A stretch of DNA of 64,000 nt from Niastella caeni (lineage in GTDB: Bacteria; Bacteroidota; Bacteroidia; Chitinophagales; Chitinophagaceae), in the NCBI RefSeq assembly GCF_004834005.1, contig NZ_STFF01000003.1, positions 806,001 to 870,000 on the forward strand. Reading direction: 5' to 3'. Below, in pieces: positions 7,433 to 17,373 of this stretch (the stretch's first letter is position 1; each line of letters opens with the position of its first letter). The notes under the pieces were generated by a model. It worked only from the letters and a program-made list of their open reading frames with translations. It ran no database searches and was not told the origin of the DNA. Position numbers and translations under genes: made by a program.

Positions 7433-10297
7433 ATGATTTCTACAAAAAGCGATCAGAAAAATGTGTTATTGTTACAGCCCCATCGTTTATTGTCAGATCA
7501 TAACCTGCTGGAATGTTTACAGATCACCAAACAAAATAACATTCCTAAATATATAAACAATGAGTTGACCAGTGCTGAATTGAATAAGAACTATCCCAAA
7601 CTGCCCAGGGAGGTAAAAGATGTGTTGTTGGCGTTCAGCAAGGAGCGCATTGGCCTGATGAAAGAAGATATTCAGAAAAAATTTACTTTACAACGCGCCG
7701 GTGTTTCCTATGAGGTGTATTCTAAAACGGCCATTTCCCGCCGCCTGCACGAGCATATGGAAAGAATGAAACCGTTTGCCGCCCTGGTAAAATGGTATCA
7801 TAAAATACCCGGCGAAAAAGGGAATTTCAAGACTGCCCCCGGCAGCTTCAGTACATATAAACCGCAATTACAATTTGAGGTTACCAAAAACGGAACTGCG
7901 CTTCAATTAAATACTATTATTTCGATAAACGGGGCCGCCTATGGTCTCGACCAGTTCAGCCGTTACCAGTTCTTACTGCTGAGCGGCAGCGAATATTTTA
8001 TTCTTTCTTATAAAGATTTCCAGACCCTGGAATGGCTGAAGGATAATGATCCGCAACAATACAGCCACCAGCCGCAGGAATTTTCAGAAATCATTCTGGC
8101 GAAACTGGAAACAGATTATACCGTTAACCGCAATAACCTGTTCCAGAAAAATGAGATCCGCGAAACACCGGTAAACCGGGTTATGCTGAGCGAGATCAGT
8201 CAGTCCTTTTTGGTATTGACGCCACAATGGGAATACGACGGATTTATCATTGAAGGGCCGTATAAAGAAACTTACGAAATTACCCGCAACGGTCAGGCGT
8301 ATGCTATTTATCGCAATCAGCAGGATGAAAAAGCCTTGTGGCAATTGCTGGAAGGGTTGCATCCCAATTTTGAGAAACAACTGAATGGCTATTATTATCT
8401 TTCTTTTGAGGAAGCACAGAAAAAACAATGGTTCCTTAAAGTATATCATAAACTGCTCGACCTGAACATCCAGGTGATCGGCATGGACATGCTGCAACAC
8501 TTCCGGTATTCGCAACATAAGGTTAAAACCGATGTTACCATTAAGACAGAAGTCACCGATGCGCTGGTGTTGCATATGGCTATTTCATTTGGGGAAGAAG
8601 AAGTGGCGCTGACCGAAGTGCAAAAGATCATTCTGGCCGGACAACGGGCTATCTTATTGCAGGATGGATCGCTGGGCATTTTGAACGAAGAGTGGTTGCA
8701 GCTATATGGCACGATCGTGCGGCATGGAAAAATTTCAAAGAATGAAATACAGGTGCCGCGCTGGCTGGCATTTAGTGAAGAAGAAACCGGAGAAGGCACG
8801 GCTGTTTTAAAACCTGTGCTGCACAATACCTGGCTGGAAAAATGGCAGCAATGGCAAAAGGATGGCGAAATGGTGTACGAAGTTCCGACCGCCGTAAAAG
8901 CCACCTTACGCCCTTACCAGCAAAAAGGTTTTGAATGGATGTTGTTGCTGGCCGAGGCAGGCGCCGGCGCATGCCTCGCAGATGATATGGGTTTGGGTAA
9001 AACGCTGCAAACGATCAGTCTGCTGACGCACCAGTTGCAACAACAACCCGGGCAACGTCACCTGATCGTTTGTCCATCATCGCTTATCTACAACTGGTCG
9101 CAGGAATTACAAAAATTTGCGCCGCATGTAAAAGTGCTGATCTTTCATGGTGCGGGAAGAACCGTACAGGATGTGGCCACCGGCGATTACCAGGTGATCA
9201 TTACCAGTTACGGCACCGTGCGGCAGGATATTGAAGAGCTCTGCACCATTGCCCTGGGCACTATTGTGCTCGATGAAAGCCACAATATCAAAAACCCGGC
9301 GGCACAGATCACCAAAGCAGTGGAAAGACTGCAATCGGCTTTCCGCGTTGCATTAAGCGGTACACCGGTCATGAACAATACATTCGACCTGTATGCGCAA
9401 ATGAACTTCCTGTTGCCTGGCATCTTTGGTTCAAGAGAATTTTTCCGCCGCGAATATGCCGACGCTATCGATCATCACCGCGATGGAGAAAAGATCAAAA
9501 CCCTGCAACGCATTACCGCGCCGTTCGTTTTGCGCCGTACCAAAGAACAGGTAGCCGGCGATCTGCCACCAAAGACCGAAATGGTGATGTGGTGCAACAT
9601 GAGCGATGCACAAAAACGACTGTACGACGAGGTGAAAGACAACATTCGCCAAAGCGTATTCCTGAATATTGAAACGGAAGGCCTCGGCAAGAGCAAGCTG
9701 GCGGTGTTACAAGGCATGTTAAAGCTGCGCCAGATCTGTAATTCACCATTGCTGCTTCCCCGCGAGGAACAAACCTGCAACGATTCCGTGAAGACCGACC
9801 TGCTGATGAATGAATTGCAGAACAACCTGAAAGATCAAAAAGTACTGGTGTTTTCCCAATTCACCAGCATGCTGAACCTGTTGGCTGACAACTGCCGCGA
9901 ACAAGGCATTGCATATTATCATTTCGACGGACAAACCCCGCCTGAAAAACGGATTGAAATGGTAAGCCGCTTCCAGGAACCGGGCAATACCACCAATGTA
10001 TTTTTAATAAGTCTGAAGGCCGGTAATGCGGGGTTAAACCTCACGGCAGCAGGTTATGTTTTCCTCGTTGATCCCTGGTGGAATACCGCGGTGCAGCAAC
10101 AGGCCATTGACCGTACACACCGGATCGGTCAAACCAGGAATGTGTTTGCGTACAAGATGATCTGTAAAGACACCATTGAAGAAAAGATCATTCAACTGCA
10201 GCAACATAAAAAGCAACTCGCCGAAGAGCTGATTGCAGAAGATGAAGGGTTTGTTAAGTCACTAACTGAAGAAGATATTAAATACTTATTTAGTTAA
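7433..10297 (+). CDS. SNF2-family DEAD/DEAH-box helicase-like ATPase
   Basis: A 954-residue Swi2/Snf2 ATPase that would translocate on double-stranded DNA and displace bound proteins. The C-terminal half has the helicase motifs in order: LADDMGLGKT (Walker A, about 515-524), VLDESHNIKN (motif II, D-E-S-H at about 614), ALSGTPVMNN (motif III), LVFSQFTSM (motif IV), GNAGLNLTAA (motif V) and the arginine-finger motif DRTHRIGQTR at about 892. The first 480 or so residues resemble the bacterial SNF2-associated region, but I cannot assign a domain; no SWIM zinc motif is visible. It stands alone, flanked by repeats and unrelated genes, with no methyltransferase, nuclease or phospholipase-D partner, so a defence role is not supported. 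A housekeeping role in transcription or repair is more likely. Confidence 0.93.
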   Translation: MISTKSDQKNVLLLQPHRLLSDHNLLECLQITKQNNIPKYINNELTSAELNKNYPKLPREVKDVLLAFSKERIGLMKEDIQKKFTLQRAGVSYEVYSKTAISRRLHEHMERMKPFAALVKWYHKIPGEKGNFKTAPGSFSTYKPQLQFEVTKNGTALQLNTIISINGAAYGLDQFSRYQFLLLSGSEYFILSYKDFQTLEWLKDNDPQQYSHQPQEFSEIILAKLETDYTVNRNNLFQKNEIRETPVNRVMLSEISQSFLVLTPQWEYDGFIIEGPYKETYEITRNGQAYAIYRNQQDEKALWQLLEGLHPNFEKQLNGYYYLSFEEAQKKQWFLKVYHKLLDLNIQVIGMDMLQHFRYSQHKVKTDVTIKTEVTDALVLHMAISFGEEEVALTEVQKIILAGQRAILLQDGSLGILNEEWLQLYGTIVRHGKISKNEIQVPRWLAFSEEETGEGTAVLKPVLHNTWLEKWQQWQKDGEMVYEVPTAVKATLRPYQQKGFEWMLLLAEAGAGACLADDMGLGKTLQTISLLTHQLQQQPGQRHLIVCPSSLIYNWSQELQKFAPHVKVLIFHGAGRTVQDVATGDYQVIITSYGTVRQDIEELCTIALGTIVLDESHNIKNPAAQITKAVERLQSAFRVALSGTPVMNNTFDLYAQMNFLLPGIFGSREFFRREYADAIDHHRDGEKIKTLQRITAPFVLRRTKEQVAGDLPPKTEMVMWCNMSDAQKRLYDEVKDNIRQSVFLNIETEGLGKSKLAVLQGMLKLRQICNSPLLLPREEQTCNDSVKTDLLMNELQNNLKDQKVLVFSQFTSMLNLLADNCREQGIAYYHFDGQTPPEKRIEMVSRFQEPGNTTNVFLISLKAGNAGLNLTAAGYVFLVDPWWNTAVQQQAIDRTHRIGQTRNVFAYKMICKDTIEEKIIQLQQHKKQLAEELIAEDEGFVKSLTEEDIKYLFS

Positions 10298-10323
10298 GAA
10301 TAAACTTAAGGGTAGTTAACAAG

Positions 10324-10475
10324 CAGTTTGTGGTTTATGGTTTATAGTTTGTGGTTCTTTTATTCGGGAAGGCTGATCATATTTTAACTTTTTCGAATTT
10401 CACAGCAGTCCCGCATTATCTCATTAGGCTCAAAGCGCGAAGCAACAACAAACCATAAACCACAAACCATAAACT
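10324..10475. repeat. Inverted repeat of the GTTTATGGTTTGT family between convergent genes
   Basis: Left arm 10324-10357 and right arm 10442-10474 are reverse complements of the reiterated word GGTTTATGGTTTGT. On the minus strand the arm is followed by the core GTTGCTTCGCGCTTTGAG (10429-10446), shared with copies at 22738, 31725 and 56227. It lies between two convergent genes, a bidirectional-terminator position. Confidence 0.88.
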
Positions 10476-10501
10476 TATTTCCATTAGCCATTTCATACTT
10501 G

Positions 10502-13500
10502 TCAGCTCCCTATCATTTCGAGGTGAGTTCTGGAACCAAAATGCATATTATCATTAACCAACACTTTTTCCAAACACTCCTTCGCCTTAACCTCATCGCC
10601 CATACCTAAGTATCCCAGTCCCATCATATAATCGCAATGCACCTGGTTGCGGGTATTCAGATCATCATCAAAGATCAACAGATTGGGCAGCGATACGGCG
10701 AAATAATCGATCCTGATATCATCGTCGCGGTGTGTTTTACCATACTCGATCAGCGTTTTGAAGATAGCTGCTGCCCGTTCATTATTCCCCAGTTGCCGCC
10801 ATGCCATGCCCTGGTAAAAGATCTTATCGGGTTGCTGATCGTTATAGAACATCGCAGCCGCTGGTTGGGATAACCCATTTGTAGCCCTGGTAAAAAATTC
10901 AATTGCCGCTTTATTGTTTCCCATGCGCATACAGGCAATGCCCAGCCAATAGAAAATATCATTCTCCTGAACGCCAAACAATTTTCCTTCGCCGAGGTTA
11001 TGCGGATATTCCTGCGCCCGCTGCAATAAACCGATCGCCTTTTCATAATCTTTCACCTGTATACATTGCCTGGCCATTTCTGTTAAACTGTACAGGTATT
11101 GGGCCGACACTTTTCCTTCTCCTCCCTCCCAGGGATGAAATTTCCGCTCCATGATCTGATCAAATGCTTTCTGGTATTGTCCAATGAAATTATACAACGC
11201 CGCACGCTCCAGGTACAGATCATCACGTTGGATAACAAGGTCCAAATGCTTTTCTAAAAACTGCAACCGTGCGGAAATATCCTTATTCAATCGTTTATAT
11301 AACTGGTCCAGCTCCATCAATACGCGGGCATCGGTTGTATCTAATGCAAACGCTTTTTCATAATGCTGTAACGCTTTTTGCGCATCCTGCTGCTTATTGA
11401 AATACGCTATGCCGAGGTTGCGGAATACGGTTGGAAACGTACCATCGCGTTGAGCAGCTAACTCCCATTGGGCAATCGCCTCTTCATATTGCCTTTTATC
11501 GTACCATAAATTACCGAGGTAATAGGGCGCTTTGGCATCGGCTGCATTAAGCCTGGCCGCCAATTGCAGCACAGCTATATCTTCGAGCCGGTTGGGAAAA
11601 CAACCATAACTATCCGCCTTTGCCGCCTGTGCATAATACCCACCTATTTTGTCGTTTTCGTTTTTAGCATAATGCAACCAGCCCAGGTAATAACATACCA
11701 TGGGATACCCCGGATCGATGGCCTCCTCAATATACCAATGAAACAATTGAATGGCATCCTCATACAAACCACACGCTGCATAATCGAGGGCATATTCAAT
11801 GTAATTGTGCACATTTCCGCGGGCGCCGTGTTGCAGTTGCAGTAATGATTGTTGTGCCGCCGCTTTTCTGCCTAACTCGTCATTAGCTTTATATTGTTCT
11901 ACATACAAAGAGAGGTTGAATGCATCCCGTTGCAATCCTTCGGCACAAGTATGTAAAGCCGCTACGTATTGTTGCAGTTCGTTATATGCAGCCGCTTTCA
12001 GCGCCCAGGCCTTGCCGTTGTTCATATTCCTGTGGAGCGATTGTTGCAGGTGTTTAATCGCTTTAGCCGGTTCGCCCTGTAACAGATCGATCTGCGCCAA
12101 CGAAAAGAAGGCGCTGCTTTGCCAGGCGCTGCACCAGGTAGCTTTATAAAAGGCATCATACGCTTCCTGGTGCCGGCCCTGGTATTGTAAAGAAAGCCCG
12201 AGATTATAATAAGGTTCGCTGTCGTATGGATTGGCATTGCGTTGTGTACTGGCAGCAATTGCCTTTCTGAAATACGGTTCGCTTTTGGCGAATTGCCCTC
12301 GTCGCAGGTACCAGGCGCCCAGCGCGTTGTTATTGCGAATATCACTGGCATCGCGGCGCAACGCTTCTTCATAATACGGCACCGGGCTGTACGTTGCATG
12401 CCGGTATTGCTCCAAATGCTGACCAGTTAAAAATAATTGTTCATTGTTCGCAACTTCACCCGGCTGCAAGGCTGCCTTGGCCGGTTGTGGTATTTCGTTC
12501 TTCTTATTCTTTACCGGTTCATACCGCAGCACTTCTTTGCCCGTTACATTGGTAATAATGAGTAAAATATTTTCAGCCGTTGTATCCTTATCTACGGCAA
12601 AAGATGCAGTGAAAACATCTTCAGGCGAACCATCTATTACATATTGTTGTATTTGCGCACCAGTTTTATTGAATACTGTAAGCGTTAGCTGTCCTTGTTT
12701 TGACGTTGCAAATACTTTTACCACCAACTCAGCATTTTCCTTTTCTATATTAACCAGCAGGTCCTTCGAGGCATTTTTCACCAGTCCCAGTTCGCGGTAA
12801 GGCATAAAATACTGGGTGAAGGTTTTTTCTTCATACGGCATCAGCCACGTAAAATCGGGTTGATTATCTGTGAACACACCGGTCATTAATTCAATATACG
12901 GACCATCTTCATCAGTAAGGTTACGGTCCCAGGCCTGCCCAAAATCGCTATGTCCCCACGTCCATTGTTTTTTTCCCGGCGACACATAGTGATTGGCCAC
13001 ATGCAATAAGCCGGCTTTGGTATCGTGTTCATAACCGCCCACAAAATCATAATCGGAATGAATGGCCATATAAGAGGTAGGAACCGGAATATTTTTGTAG
13101 CGGGAAATATCCGTACCGGGAGAATAATCTACTTTGTAATAAGTACCGGTGGCAATGGGAAAGGTTGACACATCGCGTTTGCCATGATCAAACACCGCAT
13201 TCACATCGGGCGGAAACACGCTCTGGTAATCGTCATTTACTTTTACCGCCGGGTTGGCCCACCACAAAAAAGTTTGCGGCAATGGCGTGCGGTTGAACAA
13301 TTGTACCTTTATTTCTAAATATGCTTTTCCGGGATGCAAAGTAAAACCGGCCATACCTTTTGTGCGGAACATGCGTTCTACTTCGTTTACCCATATGGTT
13401 TTACTGCCGTCTTCATTTTCTTTGATCGACCAGTCAACCGGCTGAAACGTACTTGGCCGGTGGTGTTGCGGCCAGTTGAATTCAATACCACCCGAGATCC

Positions 13501-13834
13501 AGGGACCACATAACCCAACCAGCGCCGGTTTTATTACCTGGTTATAATAAATAAAATGCCGTTGCTTTATTTTATCATAAGCCATTTGCACGCGGCCGCC
13601 CAATTCAGGCAGGATCATAATTTTCAAATACTCATTTTCCAGGAACAAGCCATTGTAGGTTTTATCCTGCTTTTCATCGAATATTTTCTCAATGACCGGG
13701 TGCGGATACACGACCCCACTGCTGCCCTGGTAAACCCGTTTCTCAAAGAACATGGGATTCTTATCAGGAGCGCCGATTTCATAGGTCGGGATCGTTACTG
13801 GCTCCTGCCACACTTTTACTATTGATTGAGTCAT
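10502..13834 (-). CDS. DUF5107 domain plus tetratricopeptide-repeat protein
   Basis: An 1110-residue cytoplasmic protein (no signal peptide). Residues about 40-345 match the DUF5107 family, an aldose-epimerase-like beta-sandwich (LKIMILPELGGRVQMAYDK, GIEFNWPQHHRPS, LLHVANHYVSPGKKQWTWG). From about residue 480 to the end come many TPR units (for example YYNLGLSLQYQGRHQEAYDAFYKATW and FRNLGIAYFNKQQDAQKALQHYEKAF). This architecture is known from Bacteroidota and Actinobacteria sugar loci but no reaction has been established to my knowledge. It is the last gene of a minus-strand unit: GH2, sugar porter, DUF5107-TPR; only 28 nt separate it from the porter. I infer a role in handling the imported sugar, perhaps as sugar sensor or mutarotase-like enzyme with a TPR scaffold. 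Confidence 0.88.
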   Translation of the reverse strand: MTQSIVKVWQEPVTIPTYEIGAPDKNPMFFEKRVYQGSSGVVYPHPVIEKIFDEKQDKTYNGLFLENEYLKIMILPELGGRVQMAYDKIKQRHFIYYNQVIKPALVGLCGPWISGGIEFNWPQHHRPSTFQPVDWSIKENEDGSKTIWVNEVERMFRTKGMAGFTLHPGKAYLEIKVQLFNRTPLPQTFLWWANPAVKVNDDYQSVFPPDVNAVFDHGKRDVSTFPIATGTYYKVDYSPGTDISRYKNIPVPTSYMAIHSDYDFVGGYEHDTKAGLLHVANHYVSPGKKQWTWGHSDFGQAWDRNLTDEDGPYIELMTGVFTDNQPDFTWLMPYEEKTFTQYFMPYRELGLVKNASKDLLVNIEKENAELVVKVFATSKQGQLTLTVFNKTGAQIQQYVIDGSPEDVFTASFAVDKDTTAENILLIITNVTGKEVLRYEPVKNKKNEIPQPAKAALQPGEVANNEQLFLTGQHLEQYRHATYSPVPYYEEALRRDASDIRNNNALGAWYLRRGQFAKSEPYFRKAIAASTQRNANPYDSEPYYNLGLSLQYQGRHQEAYDAFYKATWCSAWQSSAFFSLAQIDLLQGEPAKAIKHLQQSLHRNMNNGKAWALKAAAYNELQQYVAALHTCAEGLQRDAFNLSLYVEQYKANDELGRKAAAQQSLLQLQHGARGNVHNYIEYALDYAACGLYEDAIQLFHWYIEEAIDPGYPMVCYYLGWLHYAKNENDKIGGYYAQAAKADSYGCFPNRLEDIAVLQLAARLNAADAKAPYYLGNLWYDKRQYEEAIAQWELAAQRDGTFPTVFRNLGIAYFNKQQDAQKALQHYEKAFALDTTDARVLMELDQLYKRLNKDISARLQFLEKHLDLVIQRDDLYLERAALYNFIGQYQKAFDQIMERKFHPWEGGEGKVSAQYLYSLTEMARQCIQVKDYEKAIGLLQRAQEYPHNLGEGKLFGVQENDIFYWLGIACMRMGNNKAAIEFFTRATNGLSQPAAAMFYNDQQPDKIFYQGMAWRQLGNNERAAAIFKTLIEYGKTHRDDDIRIDYFAVSLPNLLIFDDDLNTRNQVHCDYMMGLGYLGMGDEVKAKECLEKVLVNDNMHFGSRTHLEMIGS

Positions 13835-13862
13835 TATATTATATTGTATGATTCGTTTTTAA

Positions 13863-15236
13863 CTAATGAAATCCGCCACTGATCTCCTCCAGCGTTTTAC
13901 CTTTTGTTTCAGTTATACGAGTGCGCACAAACAAAAACCCCAACACACAAATCCCCGCATACATGTAAAACGGACCATATGCACCCAGTTGTTGCGCGAG
14001 TATAGGGAAAGTGAACACCAGTACAAAGTACGCCGCCCACAATGCCACCACCGCTATGGTAGTAGCGCGCGCCCGAATATGATTAGGGAATATTTCAGCG
14101 ATCAGCACCCAGGTCACCGGGGCCAATGAAGTAGCATACAAGGCAATGGCGATCAAAACAAATACAGAGAGCAATCCGGCCGCTGCCTGGTTCTTCAACA
14201 ACAACGCCAGAACAATATAGATCACCGATAATCCCGCTGCCCCAGCTAACATCAATGGCTTTCGGCCCAGTTTATCTACCTGCCACATGGCTATAATCGT
14301 AAAGACAAGGTTCACCACTCCTATCGACACCGTTTCAAACAACTGTTGATTGAGATTAGCGCCCACCGATTCAAAAATAGTAGAGGTATAATTGAACACT
14401 ACATTAATGCCACAGAACTGTTGAAAAACGGCCAGCAAAATACCGGGAATAATCGCTTTACGCATGCCGGCTGACCATACACTGGCGCCCGTGCTTTGCA
14501 GCGCACCCTGCAATGATCTTTTTATATCAACAACCGTATGCTCCGCAAAATTCGGGTTACCTATTTTGCTTAGCACACGTATCGCCTTTTCATTTTGATT
14601 TACCTGCATCAACCACCGCGGGCTTTCAGGCAACCAGATCACACCCAACAAAAAGAATAAAGATGGAACGGCGCCCAGGCCAAACATCCATCGCCAGGCA
14701 TCAGGGCCATTATCAGCCAGCAAATAATTTACCAGGTTGGTAATCAAAATGCCGATCACTATCGTGAGTTGATTAATGGCCACGTTGCGACCGCGTACCG
14801 CAGCCGGAGAGATCTCCGCAATGTACATGGGACTTAACATGGAAGCCATGCCCACGCCAATGCCTGCTGCAAACCGCATGGCAATAAAATCAGTCAATGA
14901 ATTTGAAAAGGCCATGCCCACCGACGACAAGGCAAAGATGACGGCAGCAGTCATTAACCCGGGCCTTCGGCCATACCTGTCTGCCAGCGCACCGGCAATA
15001 AGGCAACCTACTATGCAACCCAGGGCCAGCGAACCGGTGAGAAAACCTTCCCACCAGGGCGTTAACCCGAATGTAGTGCGTAAAAAAGGCAGCGCGCCGG
15101 AGATCACCGCAAAATCAAACCCAAACAAATAACCACCCAATGCTGAAATAAAGGAGATGGCAATGATATAACTGTTATTGAAACGATGTTCGGTCATGGC
15201 AAACAATTGTTGTAATGCATTTCTATTAATGAACAA
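13863..15236 (-). CDS. MFS sugar porter (sugar:H+ symporter)
   Basis: A 457-residue inner-membrane transporter of the MFS sugar-porter family, close to XylE/AraE/GalP in length. Diagnostic motifs are GGYLFGFDFAVISGA in helix 1, ADRYGRRPG between helices 2 and 3, LPESPRWLM after helix 6, QQFCGINVVFNYTSTIF in helix 7 (sugar contact QQ..G.N) and DKLGRKPLM in the second half. Twelve membrane segments are expected. The ATG at 15236 overlaps the GH2 gene by 11 nt; an internal ATG at 15197 (MTEHRFNN) gives a more typical N-terminus and a 28-nt gap, and may be the true start. Its place directly after a GH2 gene suggests that it imports the monosaccharide or disaccharide released in the periplasm. Confidence 0.93.
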   Translation of the reverse strand: MFINRNALQQLFAMTEHRFNNSYIIAISFISALGGYLFGFDFAVISGALPFLRTTFGLTPWWEGFLTGSLALGCIVGCLIAGALADRYGRRPGLMTAAVIFALSSVGMAFSNSLTDFIAMRFAAGIGVGMASMLSPMYIAEISPAAVRGRNVAINQLTIVIGILITNLVNYLLADNGPDAWRWMFGLGAVPSLFFLLGVIWLPESPRWLMQVNQNEKAIRVLSKIGNPNFAEHTVVDIKRSLQGALQSTGASVWSAGMRKAIIPGILLAVFQQFCGINVVFNYTSTIFESVGANLNQQLFETVSIGVVNLVFTIIAMWQVDKLGRKPLMLAGAAGLSVIYIVLALLLKNQAAAGLLSVFVLIAIALYATSLAPVTWVLIAEIFPNHIRARATTIAVVALWAAYFVLVFTFPILAQQLGAYGPFYMYAGICVLGFLFVRTRITETKGKTLEEISGGFH

Positions 15237-17214
15237 ACGGATAACTGATCACGCGATAACCAGCCGGCGTACAAATGTCAAAGCCAATGCGGGCATTCAT
15301 ATCTGTCAAAGTAATAGTTGCGGTTTCGCCCGGTTTTAGCGTTGGCAATTTTTGGCTCAACACTTTATTCTTTCCATTCAGCCAGGTTATCATAAAATCG
15401 GTTACTGTATAAGAAGGTAACCCATCTTTATTTTTCAGCATAACCTGTACCGTTGTCTCGTTCAGCTTTTTTACATTGGTGATCAGAAAGGGTGAAGCCA
15501 GTTGTTTGAAGACATAGTACGATGATTTCTTTTTAAAATAAAAATCGGTAATACCATGAATGCGGGCCTTGAAATTGGCAGCACCATCCTCGCCCATTTG
15601 GGTGCGGTAATCGTTCAGGCAAAAATAAATACAGCCCATAATGTATTTTCGCTTGGCCCATTCATTGTAATGATAGGTCATATCTTCTATCCGCTTCAGG
15701 TCACCGCCGGTAAACCGGGGTTCGCACAACCCATTCTCGGTAATGAACAAGGGCCGGTCGCCCATGGCACTTTCAACTTCGGCAAAATAAGCGGGCAGTT
15801 CATCTGATCTTTTTCCAAACCAGGTACCGATGTATTCATTCCAGGTGGGCAGGTCGCCGATAAACGCTGCGTCCTGTTGTTTGCGCCGGAACGTTTCATT
15901 CGACACTACGTTCACCAGCCGCGAGTTATCCAGCGATTTAACAAACTGCTTCAAACTGATGTATTGGCCGGAATCGCGGTCTTTGCTATGTACTTCATTA
16001 CTCATGGCCCAGGCAAAGATGCAAGGATGGTTATAATCGCGCTCGATCATTTCCGCAAACTGTTTCCGGGCCACCCCTTCCAGTTGCGGTGTTAAACGCT
16101 CCGGTTGTTGCCACCAGGGAATTTCCGCTTGCAGCAGGATGCCTTTTTCATCCATCTGGTCCAGGATATACTCATCTACCTGCCAGTGAAAACGGCTAAT
16201 GGTCACATTCAGGTCTTTGAACATATTAACTACAGAGTCCATTACCCAACGGGGTTCGGCACTACCATGAGCCGGATGGCTCGATGGCATGTATTCCAAA
16301 CCCGGCAACCGCACCGCTTCACCATTTAAAAAGAATTGCGGTCCGCGCAATTCAATTTTACGGCAACCAAATGTTTGCGTAACCTGGTCGGAGGGTTGTT
16401 CATTATTTTGGACCGTTACCTGTATCTGATATAAGAAAGGATCATTAAAATGCCAGAGATGCACTTTACCCAGATCAATGGTAGTAGCAAAACCATTGCC
16501 TTCAGAAAAGGACAGCTTTTTCGTAAGCACTGTTTTGTTCGACTTCTTTTCATTGATGCGAACAACAGCCTCTACAGACCTAATCTCCTCTTCCCATAAT
16601 TGCAGATCTAATTTGGCGGTGGCTGTTGAATCGGTCACGTTAACATCCGGCGTAATATGTATATACCGCACAGAAGGCTTACCGGTCACCTGCAGGCTAA
16701 CGCCACGAATGATACCACCATCATTACACCAGTCGAACTTTTTCTTATAGGGAAGGTTGGTGTCGGAAAACGCGTTGCTTACCGATACTACCAGCTTATT
16801 GGGTGCACCGTATTTTACCTGTTTGGTAACATCCACATAAAACGTCGTATAACCGGCATTAGTATGCGTAGCGAGCTGTGCGCCGTTCAGGTAAATAACC
16901 GCATCGTGATATACCGCATCAAATTTCAGGCGCACCTGTTTATTGCGGGCTTGTGCAGGCATAGTAAAAGTTTTTTCATACCAGGCCAGTCCGCTGTAAT
17001 CTTCCAGGCCTTTCATCACGTTCCAGGTATGCGGAACCTGTACAGTTGCAGCCTTAGCCGGCAACCCCTGCTGCCAACGTTGCCCCTGGCCTGCATTGGT
17101 TGAATCTGATATAAACCGCCAGCTACCGTTCAATGAGATATTTTGCCGGGATGATTGGGCATGCATGGATAAAAAGCAAATAAGAAAGAGGTAAGTACAG
17201 CAAATAATTTTCAT
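15226..17214 (-). CDS. Glycoside hydrolase family 2 (beta-galactosidase/beta-glucuronidase type), secreted
   Basis: The frame is open to 17331, but the ATG at 17212-17214 starts a proper signal peptide (MKIICCTYLFLICFLSMHAQ), giving 662 residues. GH2 domains follow in order: sugar-binding jelly roll (ISLNGSWRFISD, VPHTWNVMKGLEDYSGLAWYEK), immunoglobulin-like domain, then the TIM barrel. The acid/base Glu lies in AWAMSNEVHS (about E407) and the nucleophile Glu in FITENG (about E493), both intact. It lacks the large C-terminal domain of E. coli LacZ and is closer to beta-glucuronidase-sized GH2 enzymes. It heads the unit with the MFS porter and DUF5107-TPR genes and is transcribed away from an AraC regulator that probably controls it. 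Exact substrate unknown. Confidence 0.92.
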   Translation of the reverse strand: MKIICCTYLFLICFLSMHAQSSRQNISLNGSWRFISDSTNAGQGQRWQQGLPAKAATVQVPHTWNVMKGLEDYSGLAWYEKTFTMPAQARNKQVRLKFDAVYHDAVIYLNGAQLATHTNAGYTTFYVDVTKQVKYGAPNKLVVSVSNAFSDTNLPYKKKFDWCNDGGIIRGVSLQVTGKPSVRYIHITPDVNVTDSTATAKLDLQLWEEEIRSVEAVVRINEKKSNKTVLTKKLSFSEGNGFATTIDLGKVHLWHFNDPFLYQIQVTVQNNEQPSDQVTQTFGCRKIELRGPQFFLNGEAVRLPGLEYMPSSHPAHGSAEPRWVMDSVVNMFKDLNVTISRFHWQVDEYILDQMDEKGILLQAEIPWWQQPERLTPQLEGVARKQFAEMIERDYNHPCIFAWAMSNEVHSKDRDSGQYISLKQFVKSLDNSRLVNVVSNETFRRKQQDAAFIGDLPTWNEYIGTWFGKRSDELPAYFAEVESAMGDRPLFITENGLCEPRFTGGDLKRIEDMTYHYNEWAKRKYIMGCIYFCLNDYRTQMGEDGAANFKARIHGITDFYFKKKSSYYVFKQLASPFLITNVKKLNETTVQVMLKNKDGLPSYTVTDFMITWLNGKNKVLSQKLPTLKPGETATITLTDMNARIGFDICTPAGYRVISYPFVH

Positions 17215-17373
17215 GAATGGCAGCTTTGATGTTCGTATAGAAATAATTGTACAAATATGCCAGATAGAAGCTGATAGGAAAATAGCCATTTTTATTGAAA
17301 TGATGGACAATGTTATTTTCATAGCTATCAATAATCAATTATATTTATAGGCAAATCATACAAACAGCTTGCC

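Noticed and set aside
7433..10297. SNF2 helicase as part of a phage-defence island
   Set aside because: No methyltransferase, nuclease, PLD or other defence partner is nearby; neighbours are LacI and sugar genes.
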